Of a DNA stretch of 64,000 nt, positions 54,804 to 64,000 are shown piece after piece. The translations under genes and the position numbers were made by a program. Under the pieces are notes generated by a model. That model did no database searches. It was not told the origin of the DNA and saw nothing but the letters and a program-made list of their open reading frames with translations. Each line of letters begins with the position of its first letter. Position 1 is the first letter of the stretch. The DNA is from Methanobacterium veterum (lineage in GTDB: Archaea; Methanobacteriota; Methanobacteria; Methanobacteriales; Methanobacteriaceae), in NCBI RefSeq assembly GCF_000745485.1, contig NZ_JQJK01000017.1, positions 1 through 64,000 on the forward strand. Direction: 5' to 3'.

Positions 54804-56810
54804 TTGATTAAAAGCAGGTTAAAGATTTCTATTTTAATTTTGATATTTTTAATTAGTACAATATCCAGTGCAGCAGTTATAAGTGCAAGTATTAATCAAA
54901 GTCGATCTTTAAATATTACTGATGAAGATATACTAACAAATGATACAAATCAGACGGAAAACAGTACTAATCAGACTACAGATAACCAAACGATTAATCA
55001 AACAATGGATAATCAGACAAGAGATGCATTGATATCTAATCTAAGTCAAAGTGTTGGCGAATTAAATATAATGTGTAATGAATCTAACGAAACTGCGATA
55101 GCGGAATATTCTGGTCAAAAACTCCAAGAGCTTAAATCTAGTGTTAATAGTTCTAATATGAGTTCTACAACTAAAAAAAAGCTTCTTTTGAATATAAATA
55201 CTGCATTACAAACAAATAATGCAGCAATTAACTCTATAAATGATGTAAATGAAGAACAAGCTAAATCTGAACTCCAATATGAATATAACTTATTAAATCA
55301 AATTAATGCTCAAATAGCCGCTGCAAATGGGACTGTAATAAGTACTAATGATGCTGATAATTTAACCAATAAAGTTAATCAAATTAAAGCGGGACATGAA
55401 AATGGAAATGCATGGATTGTAGAAAATAATCCAGATATGCAAATTACACAAACAACCCAATATTATGCAAAAATTCAGGATAAAATTGATGAAATAAAAA
55501 ACATTACAGCTCAATTGAAAGCAGGTGGAGTTTCAATGGAGGTAAAAATCGTAGATGCATCTGATCTCCAATTGACAGAAAATGGAACATATACTCTAAA
55601 AGGTAATTCATCTACTAATGTAAATGGAACACTTAAAGCGCATGCGTTTATTCCACTTATAGTAATTGCAGTTGCGGGAGTTATGATAACTATAAATTCA
55701 TATGCGATGGCTTCAATAGATACTGATGCAGAAGTAGAATATCTTGAAAAAACAGAAGGCCCTGTTTGTCAGGATTGTAGAAATAAGATGTTTGAACTAA
55801 ATTTTGCTGGAATATTTTTAGGTACCGTGATTACATGGGGTATAGCTATTGAATGTATGGATTCTGTTATCTTAGCCGAATATGGACTTGGGATTTTGGA
55901 TTATCAAGATTTTATAAGTGAAATTTCAGGAGCAGTACTTGCAGGGGCATTTAAAACAGCAAATGATGCAGTAGGAGATGGTTGTGATCATGAATGGTGC
56001 ATTTTTTATAAATTTAAGTATTATGATCTTTCGGGGGAATTGAATCCACCAATTACGGCGTTTTTGAATGAGCCTAATACAATAAATGTGACTGTATTTA
56101 CCAATAAGTGGGGTAACATTAATAAATCGTTTGATGTTTCATTGTATGTTAATAGTACGGATGGAACTGGTGGGAACCCTATGCAATATCAGCTTGTAAG
56201 TACTCAAAGAGTGAATGGTTTAAATGGAAAAAGTAATATTACATTACCTTTTAGTTGGACTCCTACGGTACGTGGAACTAATTCATTGAAAGTTGTTGTT
56301 GATGAGGGCAATGAAGTTAATGAAACAGATGAGGGTAATAATGGGGCATATGGCACTGTAAATGTTATGGCAATAGATAGAATGCAACTTATTAATACAA
56401 CTTCAGAACCTTCTAGTAATGATCCAAATCAACCTCGTTCTATTACGTATTACTTCAAAGCGGATCATCCTTTATTGCTTGATCCTGGAGTATTCATTAG
56501 AACGCCTACATTTGTCTATGAGACTACTAATCCTGTATATAGTCCAGATGGTTTCCAGGTGTTTTATCCATATGGTGCCATATGGCAATACTATTCAGAT
56601 TCTCCAGATGGACCATGGAATGCATGTTTCTCTAATCCATATGTAACATGTGAACCTAATGTCACAAGTTACTTCGTAACTCATTGGGCCTCAGGGTCTG
56701 GATATCATCAGTACTTTGCTGTGAAGATGATGGTCCATTCAAGTGATTACTGGGGAGATAGTATACTGAAAACAAGATTAGAAAATTTCTACGCTATAGA
56801 AAATAAATAA
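54804..56810 (+). CDS. Exported protein with helical N terminus, Cys-rich insert and CARDB-like domain
   Basis: A 668-residue exported protein. A TTG at 54804 follows GGAGGCG by six bases and gives a good signal peptide (IKSRLKISILILIFLISTIS). Then come an Asn/Gln/Thr-rich linker (TENSTNQTTDNQTINQTMDN), a helical region to about residue 270, a hydrophobic helix (FIPLIVIAVAGVMITINSYA), a Cys-containing part (GPVCQDCRNKM near 321; GDGCDHEWCIFY near 392), and a CARDB-like Ig domain (416-522; NVTVFTNKWGNINKSFDVSL). About 130 further residues, rich in Tyr and Pro, end it. No wall-binding repeat is visible. A terminator separates it from the next gene. Confidence 0.8.
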   Translation: MIKSRLKISILILIFLISTISSAAVISASINQSRSLNITDEDILTNDTNQTENSTNQTTDNQTINQTMDNQTRDALISNLSQSVGELNIMCNESNETAIAEYSGQKLQELKSSVNSSNMSSTTKKKLLLNINTALQTNNAAINSINDVNEEQAKSELQYEYNLLNQINAQIAAANGTVISTNDADNLTNKVNQIKAGHENGNAWIVENNPDMQITQTTQYYAKIQDKIDEIKNITAQLKAGGVSMEVKIVDASDLQLTENGTYTLKGNSSTNVNGTLKAHAFIPLIVIAVAGVMITINSYAMASIDTDAEVEYLEKTEGPVCQDCRNKMFELNFAGIFLGTVITWGIAIECMDSVILAEYGLGILDYQDFISEISGAVLAGAFKTANDAVGDGCDHEWCIFYKFKYYDLSGELNPPITAFLNEPNTINVTVFTNKWGNINKSFDVSLYVNSTDGTGGNPMQYQLVSTQRVNGLNGKSNITLPFSWTPTVRGTNSLKVVVDEGNEVNETDEGNNGAYGTVNVMAIDRMQLINTTSEPSSNDPNQPRSITYYFKADHPLLLDPGVFIRTPTFVYETTNPVYSPDGFQVFYPYGAIWQYYSDSPDGPWNACFSNPYVTCEPNVTSYFVTHWASGSGYHQYFAVKMMVHSSDYWGDSILKTRLENFYAIENK

Positions 56811-56813
56811 AAA

Positions 56814-56846
56814 GATTGAAAGCATTGTTTTTCAATCATATTTTTT
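56814..56846 (+). terminator. Terminator after the CARDB-like protein gene
   Basis: GATTGAAA (56814-56821) pairs perfectly with TTTCAATC (56830-56837) across an eight-base loop and is followed by ATATTTTTT, four bases after the stop codon. Confidence 0.6.
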
Positions 56847-56863
56847 AGAGAGGAAATATTGAT

Positions 56864-57937
56864 ATGAAATGTAAAAACTGTGGAGCAGAAAATCCAGATG
56901 GAGAAAGGTACTGTAAAAAGTGCAAAAAAGCTTTTTATGAAGAATTATCTTTTAAAAATGCAATTTATGGGGTAATATCTGGACCTAATTGGTTTAGTAT
57001 AGAAGTTGGAGTTATAATTGCTTCGATAATAGCTTTTGTTGGCTATTTTATTACAGGTCCTGAAAATATTTTCTTTTACAGTCTTTTACCTGCATCACTT
57101 GTGGGCGGCGGTGTTACAAGTATTTTATCTTATAATAGAAATATAAGGGCTGCTTATGATTATTTGCCTTCTTTAAATGGGACATTAACAGGGTTGATAA
57201 TAGGTTTTGCAGGCGTATTTCTTTTTATGACTTCAATTGGAGATTCAAATGGATCTATTTTTCTTCTTTTCATGCCTAGTTATGCAATTTGGGGATTTTT
57301 AGGAGGAATAATAGGTACTTTTGTAAATGTAATAAGAGAAAAAAACATTAAATTGATAATACCTTTTATAATGGGTTTAATTGTTATAGCTGTTTTTATA
57401 GGATATTCTCTTAACCAATCTGACATGGATGCAGAATACAAAGATTCATTGGGAGATCAAATTTATTATTTAGCTTTTGATGATTTAATGCAACCTGAAG
57501 CAGATTCTATTTTAAATGCAAAGGTCAACAGCACTCAACAGAAGATAAAAAATTTGAAAGAAGCCCAAGAAAGATATCAAGAAATGAAAATTATAACTAA
57601 AAAAGCACAAGCGTCTAATTACCAAATGATCAACAATACAATGTCAACTAACGAAAAAGAATATGCTCAAGCTTTAGGAGAATATATCAACTTAAAATAT
57701 AATTATTACAGTGAAATGGAAACTGGTATAAGTTTAGCTATAAATGGGGATACAAATGGGGCAAGGATGCACTATCAAACTGCTCAAGATTTGATATCTA
57801 AGATACAAAGTCAAGAAAACTCACTTAAGACAATAGTCAACAAAAATCCTCAACTCAAACAATATATGGAAGATCAGGCAGTATATATCGAAAAAGCAGC
57901 TAAAGAGGACAAATCTAAAAATAAAACATTCATTTAA
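56864..57937 (+). CDS. Zinc-ribbon membrane protein with long helical C-terminal domain
   Basis: A 357-residue protein. Residues 1-22 are a zinc ribbon (MKCKNCGAENPDGERYCKKC). Four or five membrane helices follow between about 30 and 180 (GVIIASIIAFVGYFI, LTGLIIGFAGVFLFMTSIGD, FIMGLIVIAVFIGYS), and the last 165 residues are helical and charged with long coiled-coil potential (STQQKIKNLKEAQERYQEMK). GAGAGG precedes the ATG. Zinc-ribbon membrane proteins of this kind are abundant in Methanobacteriales, with no assigned role. Its position between two large exported proteins suggests an envelope function. Confidence 0.85.
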   Translation: MKCKNCGAENPDGERYCKKCKKAFYEELSFKNAIYGVISGPNWFSIEVGVIIASIIAFVGYFITGPENIFFYSLLPASLVGGGVTSILSYNRNIRAAYDYLPSLNGTLTGLIIGFAGVFLFMTSIGDSNGSIFLLFMPSYAIWGFLGGIIGTFVNVIREKNIKLIIPFIMGLIVIAVFIGYSLNQSDMDAEYKDSLGDQIYYLAFDDLMQPEADSILNAKVNSTQQKIKNLKEAQERYQEMKIITKKAQASNYQMINNTMSTNEKEYAQALGEYINLKYNYYSEMETGISLAINGDTNGARMHYQTAQDLISKIQSQENSLKTIVNKNPQLKQYMEDQAVYIEKAAKEDKSKNKTFI

Positions 57938-58055
57938 TAGAAATTTAAACATTCATTTTATATTTTTTAATTTTAACGAGGAGATGGTATCTATGTAGGT
58001 TGTTACTTTAGGTGTTTATATTATTTTGTTAGGAATATATTTGGAGGTGAAATAA

Positions 58056-61000
58056 ATGTTTAAGAAGTTAGTGTTGTTCTCATTGTTTTTATTATTCATG
58101 TTAAGCGCTTCTGGAGCAGTATCTGCTACAAACTGGACTGTTGGTTCTAATAGTACTTATCAATCTATCCAGGCGGCTATAGATAGTAATAACACACTTG
58201 AAAATGATACTATAATTGTTAATCCGAAAAGTGATGGCTCTTATCGCGAAAATTTGTATATAAACAAGGGTAAACTTCATTTGATTGCTAATGGGTCTGT
58301 TACTATCAATGCTTCAAACTATAATTTACCTGTTGCAACGATAGGTTACAATGGAGCTGGTTCAACTATTCAGGGTTTTACTTTAATAGGTGGAACATCA
58401 GGTATTGTAACATATGCCGATGATTGTCAGATAACAGGAAACAACATAACAATAGGAAACCCTAAAAGTGACTATTCTGATGGTGTTGATAGTGGTTACA
58501 CGGTTGATGGGGGAATAGCAGTTGAAGGCAGTAATGTACAGGTAAAAGGGAATAAAATCAACGGAAACCGTGATAATGTCAAAGGAATCATGATCGTAGC
58601 ATCAAATTGTAACGTTACTGAAAACAATATAACCAATGCCGCATTTGGAATCCTATTTGGAGGCGCAGACGGGTGTAATGTGACCAATAACATTATAAAT
58701 GGATGTTATTATGGTGTTGATATAGAATGTAACGACTATTACTTTATTTCAGAAAACTGTCAAATAACTGGAAACACTATTATAAATAGTTCTATGTATG
58801 GTATAAGAATTAGCGGTGCAGATGGAGACGAAAATGTAATAAATAGTATTCAGATAACTGGAAACACTATTAAAAACAATGGTAACAGAGGTGAACAAAC
58901 TGGTGGAGGAATTTACCTAAACCATGATACATCTAATATCACTATATCTGGAAATAACGTTGCAGGTAACTGGAATGGAATTGATTTCAGCAATATTTTA
59001 GATGGAGATAGTGATTTCCAATCTCAGGGCGGTAACGTTGTAACTGGAAATAAAATCCTTGGAAATAGTAACGATGGTATCTATATAACCTTTGGAAGCC
59101 CTCAAATCCTCAGCAACATCATTACAAGTAATGGAAGAGATGGAATAAACTTTGAATCTGGAAGCGGACTGGTAAACTTCAACGTAATAGCAAATAATAC
59201 TCGATTTGGATTATGCTTAACTAACGGGACTGTGGCGATAAATGCTACAAATAACTGGTGGGGAACAAATACTCCAGTATATGTAAATGGCAGTGTCATA
59301 CCTGTAAATGGAACAATTATATATGAAAATAGTGAATCGCTTTTAAATTATGATCCATGGCTCATATTGTCAATAGATACAACAAACAGTTCAATTAAAG
59401 AGGGAAATAGTTCTACAGTTACAGTAGACTTGACACACAATTCAAATGGTCAGGATACATCAAATCAGGGGAATATACCTGATGAAACACCAATAGATTT
59501 CAGCTACATTTTAGGAACAATTAGTACATCAAACCCGTCATTTTCGAGGGGTAAAGCAAGAGCTACAATAACTGGTGGAAACACTTCAGGAACAGCCAAT
59601 GTAATTGTAACGTTAACTGGATATGTTTTTACTACTTCAATTACTGTAGATAATACATTACCGACTGTTTCAGTAAATCCTGTAGGTGGAACTTACAATA
59701 CAGTTCAGAATGTGATTTTAACTGCCAGTGAAGCTGGTATGGTTTATTATACTACTGATGGGAGTGATCCTTTAACAAGCAGTACCAGACATATTTATTC
59801 AGGTCCAATTAACATTAACAGCCCAATAACACTGAAATTTGTAGCAGTAGATGCTGCTAATAACTGGAGTCCTGTTTATACTCAAATATATACGGTAGAT
59901 GCTGTAGCACCAACCGTAGGGTTTAATCCTGCAGGTGGAGTATATAATACAGTTCAGAATGTGATTTTAACTGCCAGTGAAGCTGGTATGGTTTATTATA
60001 CTACTAATGGGAGTGATCCTTTAACAAGCAGTACCAGACATATTTATTCAGGTCCAATTAACATTAGCAGTTCTACAACATTGAAATTTGTGGCAGTAGA
60101 TCTAGTTGGGAATTTATCTCCTGTATATACAGTAATCTACACAATTGATACTGTAGCTCCTACTGTTTCCGCAAATCCTGCAGGTGGAACTTACAATACT
60201 GAACAGCATGTAAATTTAAATGCCAGTGAGAATGCTACGGTTTATTACACTACTGATGGAAGTAATCCTCAGACAAGCAGTACCAGACATATTTATTCAG
60301 GTCCAATTAGTATCAGTAGTCCACTGACCTTGAAATTTGCTGCAATAGACATTGCTAACAACTGGAGTCCAGTTTATACTCAAACATACACCGTAAATGT
60401 TGATACTTTTACAACTGATCAAATTGTTAATGCAGCAAACAGTGTTAAAAGTTATATTGAAACTAATAAAGCGTTACCAAGCACTGTAACCATAGGAGGT
60501 TGTACTTTAAGTATAACACAGTTCTTATATCTGGCTGCGCGAGCTACAGTAATACTTTCAGTAGATGCAGGTGAATTAGTTAAAGTAAGTAACTTTGCCC
60601 CTCCCTCAAGTACCTATGAAGAAGCTTCAGGAACATTGTGTACAGTAGATTATCTTGATTTAGCTCAGAGAGTAGCTGATTTTATGGATGCAAATCAGCA
60701 GGCACCACGTTACGGTGAAACAGATATAAGTAAAGTTGGTTACAATTCCATGATATATCTTTACAGCAGGATATTGAGCTTCTTTGACACGTATGGTGTT
60801 TACCCTGCATATATTACTGTGAAACCATGGTCATCTGCAAATATTCCTATCATTGACACTGTTTATACATTAGATCAAATTGCAGATGCGTCAAATAGGG
60901 TTAAAAACTATATTGAAACTAATGAAGCGTTACCAAGCACTGTAAGAGTAGGAAATTCAACTCTAAGTATATATCAGTACTTGTATCTAGCTACACAGGC

Positions 61001-61316
61001 CACAGCATCAAAAGCTTCTAACGGCAATGTTGCATTAACCATAGGAAGTTTTTCTTCACCTTCCTCTAATACTGAACAATTAAACAGTGGAACATTGAGT
61101 CAGGCAGAATACATAGACTTAGCAGCAAGGATAATTAATTATATGGATACAAATGGTGCGGTTCCATCATATGGTCAGACTAACCTTGGGAAGGTAGGTT
61201 ATAAATCCTTAATTTACCTTTACAGCAGAATATTGACTTATTATTATAATTATGGTGTTTTGCCAACATCTGTTGCTGTAAAACCCTGGTCATCTGCAAA
61301 CATACCTATAACATAA
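58056..61316 (+). CDS. Pseudomurein-anchored beta-helix surface protein
   Basis: An exported 1086-residue protein. Signal peptide FKKLVLFSLFLLFMLSASGA; a right-handed beta-helix (about 30-420) of the NosD type with ITGNTIINSSMYGIRISGAD-like coils; the cap ATNNWWGTNTPVY; an invasin-like Ig domain (about 430-530); three chitobiase C-terminal-type repeats (534-782; YYTTDGSDPLTSSTRHIYSG); and two tandem pseudomurein-binding cassettes (783-1086; VKSYIETNKALPSTVTIGG and KNYIETNEALPSTVRVGNS). These repeats anchor proteins to the archaeal cell wall, so the beta-helix projects outward, perhaps as an adhesin or polysaccharide-binding module. GGAGGTGA precedes the ATG. A terminator follows. Confidence 0.92.
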   Translation: MFKKLVLFSLFLLFMLSASGAVSATNWTVGSNSTYQSIQAAIDSNNTLENDTIIVNPKSDGSYRENLYINKGKLHLIANGSVTINASNYNLPVATIGYNGAGSTIQGFTLIGGTSGIVTYADDCQITGNNITIGNPKSDYSDGVDSGYTVDGGIAVEGSNVQVKGNKINGNRDNVKGIMIVASNCNVTENNITNAAFGILFGGADGCNVTNNIINGCYYGVDIECNDYYFISENCQITGNTIINSSMYGIRISGADGDENVINSIQITGNTIKNNGNRGEQTGGGIYLNHDTSNITISGNNVAGNWNGIDFSNILDGDSDFQSQGGNVVTGNKILGNSNDGIYITFGSPQILSNIITSNGRDGINFESGSGLVNFNVIANNTRFGLCLTNGTVAINATNNWWGTNTPVYVNGSVIPVNGTIIYENSESLLNYDPWLILSIDTTNSSIKEGNSSTVTVDLTHNSNGQDTSNQGNIPDETPIDFSYILGTISTSNPSFSRGKARATITGGNTSGTANVIVTLTGYVFTTSITVDNTLPTVSVNPVGGTYNTVQNVILTASEAGMVYYTTDGSDPLTSSTRHIYSGPININSPITLKFVAVDAANNWSPVYTQIYTVDAVAPTVGFNPAGGVYNTVQNVILTASEAGMVYYTTNGSDPLTSSTRHIYSGPINISSSTTLKFVAVDLVGNLSPVYTVIYTIDTVAPTVSANPAGGTYNTEQHVNLNASENATVYYTTDGSNPQTSSTRHIYSGPISISSPLTLKFAAIDIANNWSPVYTQTYTVNVDTFTTDQIVNAANSVKSYIETNKALPSTVTIGGCTLSITQFLYLAARATVILSVDAGELVKVSNFAPPSSTYEEASGTLCTVDYLDLAQRVADFMDANQQAPRYGETDISKVGYNSMIYLYSRILSFFDTYGVYPAYITVKPWSSANIPIIDTVYTLDQIADASNRVKNYIETNEALPSTVRVGNSTLSIYQYLYLATQATASKASNGNVALTIGSFSSPSSNTEQLNSGTLSQAEYIDLAARIINYMDTNGAVPSYGQTNLGKVGYKSLIYLYSRILTYYYNYGVLPTSVAVKPWSSANIPIT
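59697..60066 (+). repeat. 249-base tandem repeat in chitobiase-type domains
   Basis: Bases from 59697 to about 59817 recur from 59946 to about 60066 with one difference that changes Asp to Asn in TTDGSDP. The 249-base offset equals one 83-residue domain. A third, more diverged copy follows from about 60190. Recent unequal recombination is likely. Confidence 0.85.
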
Positions 61317-61324
61317 AATAGTGC

Positions 61325-61360
61325 TGAAACATGCATGTGCTGTTTCAATATTTTATTTTT
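61325..61360 (+). terminator. Terminator of the beta-helix wall protein
   Basis: TGAAACA (61325-61331) and TGTTTCA (61341-61347) form a seven-pair stem with a nine-base loop, followed by ATATTTTATTTTTT, eight bases after the stop codon. Confidence 0.7.
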
Positions 61361-61841
61361 TAATTTTTATTTTTTAAAACTGATATTGGGTCTAAGACGA
61401 AGATAATGGTGCATTTTTTGTTAGTACTCTCATCTGTTGAACTGTAATATTAAGGATAAAACAGAATTATATTCAATATTATTTGGACTATTTAGTAAAA
61501 CAGATTATTGAATCAAAGATTATTTGAGTTCTACTAAAATAATTTCAATTCAATATTAAATTTTTATATTAGCAACTGATATTTATTATAACCAAGATAA
61601 CTAACATATCATATTGATCGTAGTGAATAACATAACATGCTAAACTATAATTTTAGATGATTTATAAGAATAGCCTATTTGTATTCACTCTTATGCTCTT
61701 TAAGTCAATTAAAACGATAATACAATGTAATGAGAAACTATTTAGTAATTAACTATAAATAAATTATCTCAATGATTAATCACAAGCACGATTTATTGAT
61801 ATTTAAATAATCATTTTATTATTGAACAGTAAGGTGTGGCC
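61361..61841. other. Intergenic region upstream of gatA
   Basis: About 480 AT-rich bases after the terminator. No gene, palindrome or hairpin worth reporting is visible. The gatA promoter should lie near its right end. Confidence 0.5.
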
Positions 61842-63212
61842 ATGAGTCTTTTAAATAAATCCAAATCAATTAAAAATCATGAAATAACAGCTTTAGAGAA
61901 TGTAGAAGGCTTTTTAAAAACAATAAAAAAGAAAAATGACAGTATAAATGCTTTTTTAGAAATAAATGAGGATGAAGCGATCCATGCAGCAGAGAAAATC
62001 GATTCTAAAATTGAAAAAGGTAGTAAAGTAGGAAAACTTGCAGGTCTCACTGTGGGGATAAAAAGCAACATCAATGTTGAAGACTTTAAAATCACAGCAG
62101 CTTCAAAAACTCTTGAAAACTACTTTGGAAGCTATGACGCCACTGTTGTTAAAAGAATAAAGGAACAGGATGGTATAATTTTAGGTGTAACCAACATGGA
62201 TGAGTTTGCAGCTGGAAGTTCCACTGAAACATCGTATTTTGGATACACTGAAAACCCTGCTGCACCTGGAAGAATTCCAGGAGGTTCAAGTGGAGGAAGT
62301 GCAGCTGCAGTTGCAGCGGAAATGTGTGATCTCTCATTAGGATCTGATACTGGAGGATCCATAAGAAACCCTGCATCCCACTGTGGAGTTATGGGATTTA
62401 AACCAACTTATGGTGTAGTTTCAAGGCAGGGATTACTTGACCTTGCAATGAGTCTTGATCAGATAGGGCCTTTTGCCCAGGAAGCTGGCGGAATCGCTTT
62501 AATGCTCGACACCATCGCAGGATACGACCCAATTGAATGCACAAGCCTGAAAGATACTCCTGATTTTGAAGGTATAACTGAAAAGTCACAGGATGCCCTC
62601 AAAGGAATGAGGGTGGGTGTAGTAAAAGAGTTCTTTGATGTTTCTGATGACAAGATAGTCAATATAATTGAAGATCGGATCGATAAAATGACAGAAGCAG
62701 GAGCTGAAGTAGTGGAATTAAGCTTCGACTATATCGATTTATGTCTACCTACCTACTACCTCATAAACTATGTTGAATTTTTCTCTGCAACAAGAAAATA
62801 CGACGGCCGAAAATATGGTTACAGAATTGAAGATGTATGTGGAGATGAAGTTTTAAGGAGAATTCACATAGGTTCATACATCAGCCAGAAAGAATACAGC
62901 GGAAAATACTACAAAAAAGCACTGCAGGCAAGATCATTAATTAGAAGAGAAATAACCAAGCTTCTCGGTGGTGTGGATGTAATAGTAGGCCCAACAGTTC
63001 CAAAACTCCCTCACAAACTTGGTGAATCACTGGATACAATGGAAATGTATGCTTACGATGTCCTGACAGTTATAGCAAACCTTGCAGGAATTCCCGCAGC
63101 AAGTATGAAGGCTGGAGAAGTTGATGGAATACCAGTTGGACTTCAGATTCAGGGAAAACCATTAGATGATGCTAAAATCGTTCAAGTAATGGCGGGACTT
63201 GAACAGATTTAA
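61842..63212 (+). CDS. gatA: Glutamyl-tRNA(Gln) amidotransferase subunit A
   Basis: A 456-residue amidase-signature enzyme that supplies ammonia from glutamine for the transamidation of misacylated tRNA in the GatCAB complex (archaea use it for Asp-tRNA(Asn) at least). The Ser-cisSer-Lys triad is visible: LTVGIKSNINVEDFKITAAS (Lys), GRIPGGSSGGSAAAVAAEM (cis-Ser) and SLGSDTGGSIRNPASHCGVM (nucleophile Ser). GFKPTYGVVSRQGLLDLAMS follows. I chose ATG 61842 because GGTG ends five bases before it; a GTG at 61836 overlaps that site. No gatB or gatC is in the window. The next gene starts 29 bases later. Confidence 0.96.
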   Translation: MSLLNKSKSIKNHEITALENVEGFLKTIKKKNDSINAFLEINEDEAIHAAEKIDSKIEKGSKVGKLAGLTVGIKSNINVEDFKITAASKTLENYFGSYDATVVKRIKEQDGIILGVTNMDEFAAGSSTETSYFGYTENPAAPGRIPGGSSGGSAAAVAAEMCDLSLGSDTGGSIRNPASHCGVMGFKPTYGVVSRQGLLDLAMSLDQIGPFAQEAGGIALMLDTIAGYDPIECTSLKDTPDFEGITEKSQDALKGMRVGVVKEFFDVSDDKIVNIIEDRIDKMTEAGAEVVELSFDYIDLCLPTYYLINYVEFFSATRKYDGRKYGYRIEDVCGDEVLRRIHIGSYISQKEYSGKYYKKALQARSLIRREITKLLGGVDVIVGPTVPKLPHKLGESLDTMEMYAYDVLTVIANLAGIPAASMKAGEVDGIPVGLQIQGKPLDDAKIVQVMAGLEQI

Positions 63213-63241
63213 CCAAATTTTTATTTTTCAGCGTGGAAACA

Positions 63242-64000
63242 ATGAAAAAAATAGGTATCCTGTATGTAAAAGGTGCGCTGCCCCTTTTTGAGAATTTCGG
63301 TGAACTACCAACACATATTGTAAAAGAAAATGGTTTGGTTAACGGTCAAAAAGCTAGTGATGTGCTTGACGGGCTTATAATACCTGGTGGGAGCATAATT
63401 GAATCACAGAGTGTTGGAGAAGATCTCAAAAAGGAAATCATGAAAATGAATCATGATGGAAAATTTATTTTGGGGATGTGCTCTGGGTTCCAGCTGCTTG
63501 CAAATAAGACTGACATTGGGAGACGTTCGCCGTGCCCTATTGAAAGGGAAGGCCTAGGAATTCTGGATGTGTCGTTCCGCCCTATGATCGGAACAGACAG
63601 AGTTGAAGCTGAAATACTTGAAGATTCATTTTTAACTAAGGGCATAGTTGGGGAGACCGTTACAGGTTTTCACTGCCATACTTACGGGTTAATTGAAGGA
63701 GATGCAACTCCTCTTTTTTTAAGCACAGTTAAAAGGACAGATTATCAGGATAACCCTCGCAAAATATTATCTGGGGCTAGAAATGGTGAAGGGAATGTTA
63801 CTGGTACGATGGTTCATGGGTGCCTCGATGAAAATCCTGCACTTGTAGATAATATCCTTGAATTTATAGGTGCAGCTGAAAAAGATATTTTGGAGATTAA
63901 AGAAAAGAATACTGAACTTTCAAAGAAGATTAGAAGCGAAATAGGTATAGATACGAATATCTCTGTCAAATCATTGAATTCTCCAGCAAATCCCTCTAAT
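63242..64000 (+). CDS. CobB/CobQ-like glutamine amidotransferase, 3' end outside the window
   Basis: At least 253 residues; no stop codon before the window ends. Residues 1-210 form a class I glutamine amidotransferase domain of the cobyrinate/cobyrate synthase type: DGLIIPGGSIIESQSVGEDL near 44-63, FILGMCSGFQLLANKTDIGR near 77-96 with the nucleophile Cys, GFHCHTYGL near 143, and TGTMVHGCLDENP near 187-199 with the catalytic His. The part after 215 is helical and probably links to another domain, perhaps a P-loop synthetase module, beyond the window. It could act in cobamide or related amidation. GTGGAAA lies before the ATG, and it may share the gatA transcript. Confidence 0.88.
   Translation, partial: MKKIGILYVKGALPLFENFGELPTHIVKENGLVNGQKASDVLDGLIIPGGSIIESQSVGEDLKKEIMKMNHDGKFILGMCSGFQLLANKTDIGRRSPCPIEREGLGILDVSFRPMIGTDRVEAEILEDSFLTKGIVGETVTGFHCHTYGLIEGDATPLFLSTVKRTDYQDNPRKILSGARNGEGNVTGTMVHGCLDENPALVDNILEFIGAAEKDILEIKEKNTELSKKIRSEIGIDTNISVKSLNSPANPSN

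Overview
The window is archaeal and almost certainly comes from a low-GC Methanobacterium-like methanogen (order Methanobacteriales). The main evidence is the F420-dependent methylene-H4MPT dehydrogenase Mtd, a fused Fae-Hps, archaemetzincin, Alba, DUF63 and DUF1786 proteins, and pseudomurein-binding repeats, which occur only on organisms with a pseudomurein wall. Many genes carry a GGTGA or GGAGG ribosome binding site, and TTG starts are common. I saw no rRNA, tRNA, CRISPR array, insertion sequence or integrase.

Layout. 0.3-1.2 kb: mtd with a UUCG-loop terminator. 1.3-3.5 kb: a TMEM175-type channel diverging from two paralogous TetR regulators, each with a palindrome upstream. 3.7-9.4 kb: HD hydrolase, exported amidotransferase-fold protein, a DedA/PAP2/PAP2 run that looks like polyprenyl-phosphate recycling, an HTH/membrane pair and a nitroreductase. 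9.8-13.8 kb: coiled-coil protein, hisB, ferredoxin, ModE-like regulator, flippase. 14.2-17.0 kb: a Pmp-like beta-helix adhesin. 17-24.6 kb: flavoprotein, carbonic-anhydrase-like protein, fae-hps, TrpB2 and a multi-PAS histidine kinase. 25-28.3 kb: two small membrane genes (one broken by a 19-bp duplication) and a wall-binding protein with an M14-like metallopeptidase centre. 28.7-38.2 kb: DUF1786, PHP, zinc-ribbon, archaemetzincin, Usp, DUF63, leuA, two REC-PAS regulators and Alba. 38.3-42.8 kb: a candidate structured RNA and a PadR/ABC-2/beta-propeller operon with inverted repeats at its promoter. 42.9-53.2 kb: TIM-barrel protein, DUF362 ferredoxin, second TMEM175, exported acetolactate-decarboxylase-like protein, HAD phosphatase, exported small protein, LysE exporter, OCD/AlaDH and MFS exporter. 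53.6-61.3 kb: an acyltransferase gene with an in-frame TAG, then a surface-protein block ending in a wall-anchored beta-helix protein. 61.8-64 kb: gatA and the start of a CobB/CobQ-like amidotransferase gene.

Core metabolic and information genes (mtd, hisB, fae-hps, trpB2, leuA, albA, gatA) alternate with accessory envelope genes. The envelope set shares modules in different combinations: beta-helix, invasin-like Ig, chitobiase-type repeats, SbsA-like Ig and pseudomurein-binding repeats. The observations I rate highest are the PMBR-M14-like protein as a candidate pseudomurein peptidase, the TGTGA-N6-TCACA palindromes upstream of two exported-protein genes, the structured-RNA candidate at 38.36-38.46 kb, the family of intergenic triloop hairpin clusters, and a set of genes whose only good Shine-Dalgarno points at a near-cognate start codon.
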